Assembly: GCF_000407165.1 (NCBI RefSeq)
Contig: NZ_KE136479.1
Coordinates: forward strand, 321,464-385,463
Length of the DNA stretch: 64,000 nucleotides
Direction: 5' to 3'
DNA from: Enterococcus haemoperoxidus ATCC BAA-382
Lineage (GTDB): Bacteria > Bacillota > Bacilli > Lactobacillales > Enterococcaceae
Shown: one piece after another, positions 62,005 through 64,000 of the stretch
Layout: each line of letters starts with the position of its first letter
Numbering within the stretch: the first letter of the stretch is position 1
Program-made: the position numbers and the translations under genes
The notes under the pieces: generated by a model
Told to the model about the DNA's origin: nothing
What the model saw: only the letters and a program-made list of their open reading frames with translations
Databases searched by the model: none

Positions 62005-62964
62005 ATGACAGAGGATTTTCAACACTACACTGTTTTACTAAAAGAGACAGTTGACGGCTTACATGTGAAAGAAGACGGCATTTATGTCGATTGCACATTG
62101 GGAGGCGCAGGTCATAGTGAGTACCTACTCTCACAACTAAATGAACGAGGTCATTTATACGCGTTCGACCAAGATCAAAAAGCATTGGATTTTGCAGCTC
62201 AACGATTAAAAAAATATGTTGATAAAGGGATGGTAACCTTTATCAAGTCGAATTTTCGACATTTAAAACAAGAATTAGCCAATCATGAAGTTTATCATGT
62301 CGACGGTATTTTATATGACTTAGGTGTTTCTTCACCTCAGTTAGATGAAGCAGAGCGTGGTTTTAGTTATCACCAAGATGCACCATTAGATATGCGAATG
62401 GATCAAGAGGCAGAATTGTCTGCATACGAGGTCGTGAATAATTACAGTTATCATGAATTAGTGAAGATTTTCTTTCGTTATGGTGAAGAGAAATTTTCTA
62501 AACAAGTTGCGAGAGAAATCGAACGAGTTCGGGCAAAAGAACCAATCGAGACAACTGGAGAACTAGTAGAAATTATTAAATCAGCAATTCCAGCGCCAGC
62601 AAGGCGTAAAGGTGGACATCCTGCAAAACGAATTTTTCAAGCAATTCGAATTGCGGTCAATGATGAACTAGGTGTTGTTGAAGAATCTTTAGAACAGGCT
62701 ATTTCCTTATTGAATATAAATGGTCGGATTAGTGTGATCACTTTTCATTCTTTAGAAGATCGAATCGTGAAAAGCATGTTTAAAGAATATAGCACAATGC
62801 AGGATTTACCTCCTGGATTACCTATAGTTCCAGAAGAGTTTCAACCAGAATTAAAAGTAATTACTAGAAAGCCGATTTTACCAGGTGAGACTGAATTGGC
62901 TGAGAATAATCGCTCACGAAGTGCTAAACTAAGAATTGCCGAAAAAGTTAAATTAATCTTATAA
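62005..62964 (+). CDS. rsmH: 16S rRNA (cytosine(1402)-N(4))-methyltransferase
   Basis: 319 aa. [13 protein letters not shown] start, SAM motif [26 protein letters not shown], and [15 protein letters not shown] and [12 protein letters not shown] are diagnostic. Start at 62005 after AAAGAGGAG. Confidence 0.97.
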   Translation: MTEDFQHYTVLLKETVDGLHVKEDGIYVDCTLGGAGHSEYLLSQLNERGHLYAFDQDQKALDFAAQRLKKYVDKGMVTFIKSNFRHLKQELANHEVYHVDGILYDLGVSSPQLDEAERGFSYHQDAPLDMRMDQEAELSAYEVVNNYSYHELVKIFFRYGEEKFSKQVAREIERVRAKEPIETTGELVEIIKSAIPAPARRKGGHPAKRIFQAIRIAVNDELGVVEESLEQAISLLNINGRISVITFHSLEDRIVKSMFKEYSTMQDLPPGLPIVPEEFQPELKVITRKPILPGETELAENNRSRSAKLRIAEKVKLIL

Positions 62965-62980
62965 AGAAAGGGGTAACGAC

Positions 62981-63382
62981 ATGGCTGAGTTAAAAAAAGT
63001 GGATGATTTCCAATACGATATTCCAATGATGGATGAACCAGTCATAGGTCCTGAACATGAACCTAAAGTTCAAAAAAATATAGACCTACCCCAATCTCCA
63101 AAAAGGAAGTTGAGAAATATCTCACTTTTAGAAAAGACAATCGGCTTTTTATTGTTAGTAGCGATTATTGGAATAGCAATTCTCACCATTCAAGTACGTA
63201 CTTCTATTACACAAATGACAAATAGAATCACTGAAACGCAAGCAACGATCCAAGAAAAAGAAGAGTCTGCTTTAAAATTGGAACAACAAAAAAATGAATT
63301 ATCAAAAGCCGACAGAATCAAGGAAGTTGCAAAGAACAAAGGCCTTTCAGATAACCTTGATAATATAAGGAAAGTGAAATAA
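62981..63382 (+). CDS. ftsL: Cell division protein FtsL
   Basis: 133 aa bitopic protein: about 45 charged cytoplasmic residues, membrane segment IGFLLLVAIIGIAILTI, then an extracytoplasmic leucine-zipper-like coiled coil. Located between rsmH and the class B PBP as expected. Confidence 0.92.
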   Translation: MAELKKVDDFQYDIPMMDEPVIGPEHEPKVQKNIDLPQSPKRKLRNISLLEKTIGFLLLVAIIGIAILTIQVRTSITQMTNRITETQATIQEKEESALKLEQQKNELSKADRIKEVAKNKGLSDNLDNIRKVK

Positions 63383-64000
63383 ATGAGCATAAAAAATAAA
63401 ATAAAGAATTTTGTCAAAAAGAAGAACTTAAATCCAATGAACAATCGTAAAAAAGTAGGCATTATTTTATTTGCTACGAGTATTGGATTGTTCTTTTTAT
63501 TTGCCTTTAGATTAACCTACATCGTAGCTGTAGGGAAAGTCGCTGGCGTTTCGTTACCAGAAAAAACTGCAAATCTCTATCAAGGCAGCAAAGTTGTTAA
63601 AGCCAAAAGGGGTGCGATTTTAGATAGAAACGGTGAAGTAATTGCAGAAGATGCTACTTCATATTCTGTTTATGCGATTTTATCTGAATCTTATCTAGGT
63701 GAGGAAAATAAAAAGCTGTATGCACAGAAAAAGGATTTTCAAGCTTTAGCAGAAATATTGGATAGAAATACAGAGCTTACTAAAGATGAAGTCCTAAAAT
63801 ATTTAAATAGCGGTGTGAATGAAGATGGTTCTGTGAAGTTTCAAGTTGAATTTGGTATTAAAGGGAAAAACATTACTTTGGAAACCAGACAAAAAATTGA
63901 AGATGAATTGAAGCAGAATAAACTAGCAGGACTCTATTTTGAAGGACATCCAGCTCGGATTTATCCAAATGGCGTCTTTGCTTCCCACTTTATTGGTTAT
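63383..64000 (+). CDS. Class B penicillin-binding protein (septal PBP2B type), 3' partial
   Basis: Open frame of 206 codons running off the window, starting immediately after the ftsL stop with AAGGAAAGTG as ribosome site. Short cytoplasmic N-terminus, membrane segment IILFATSIGLFFLFAF, then the N1 box AKRGAILDRNGEVIAEDATSY, seen here as RGAILDRNGEVIAEDA. The transpeptidase domain lies beyond the window. Position after ftsL makes it the division transpeptidase. Confidence 0.93.
   Translation, partial: MSIKNKIKNFVKKKNLNPMNNRKKVGIILFATSIGLFFLFAFRLTYIVAVGKVAGVSLPEKTANLYQGSKVVKAKRGAILDRNGEVIAEDATSYSVYAILSESYLGEENKKLYAQKKDFQALAEILDRNTELTKDEVLKYLNSGVNEDGSVKFQVEFGIKGKNITLETRQKIEDELKQNKLAGLYFEGHPARIYPNGVFASHFIGY

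Noticed and set aside
1-64000. CRISPR array or cas genes
   Set aside because: No regularly spaced short direct repeats or Cas-like proteins were seen on either strand.

Overview
The window is low-G+C Gram-positive DNA whose gene order and protein types point to Enterococcus, probably a relative of the E. faecalis clade. The signs are the rplU-prp-rpmA order with an L27 leader peptide cleaved by Prp, DUF3397-mraZ-rsmH-ftsL-pbp at the right edge, the asp23-nusB-folD-xseA-xseB-ispA-tlyA-argR-recN block, and strong AGGAGG ribosome sites throughout. The species cannot be settled from the sequence alone.

Layout. 1-6.7 kb: end of a glycine cleavage operon (gcvPA, gcvPB, lpd), an M20 amidohydrolase and formate-tetrahydrofolate ligase, together a one-carbon/folate block. 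6.9-10.3 kb: two ECF vitamin-transporter S components, one probably for niacin (behind twin TGTC-GACA palindromes) and one for folate (behind a THF riboswitch), flanking msmK and mgsA. 10.3-25.3 kb: a heterodimeric ABC exporter, membrane and 3D-domain cell-wall proteins, ung, pta, tsaE, acetyltransferases, and a GH4 phospho-beta-glucosidase with an RpiR regulator.

25.4-35.2 kb: a compact siphophage tail operon with no head, terminase, integrase or lysis genes. It holds a major tail protein, G/GT chaperones with an A-AAA-AAG -1 frameshift site, tape measure, distal tail protein, a Tal with lysozyme and CHAP domains, BppU and three fibre/tip genes. It is followed by a MarR regulator with a second ABC exporter pair, tRNA-Arg(UCU), and L21-Prp-L27.

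40.8-47.6 kb: an accessory hot spot at the 3' end of rpmA. The last bases of rpmA are repeated at 44.35 kb. Between and beyond the two copies lie an ISL3 transposase remnant, two decayed tyrosine-integrase ends, an endolysin-domain remnant, a secreted-protein/membrane-protein pair, and two intact tandem endolysin genes. The endolysins have different catalytic domains but almost the same C-terminal wall-binding domain, and each carries an internal ribosome site and ATG that should also yield the free binding domain.

The main discovery candidate joins these two regions. The tail operon and both endolysin genes are preceded by the same promoter layout at exactly conserved spacing (TTGACAGA, 8 nt, AGTTTGA, 16 nt, TATACTA; the endolysin copies vary slightly). 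This suggests that a headless tail (F-type tailocin-like particle) and a lysis cassette 20 kb away are switched on together. A family of long palindromic intergenic repeats also recurs; one copy sits between the THF riboswitch and folT and another inside the tail operon.

48-64 kb: small membrane and stress-type genes, pepP, asp23, nusB, folate/DNA repair/isoprenoid genes, recN, a DUF4044 micro-gene, a CorA-type transporter and the start of the division/cell-wall cluster. The last gene, a class B PBP, runs off the window.
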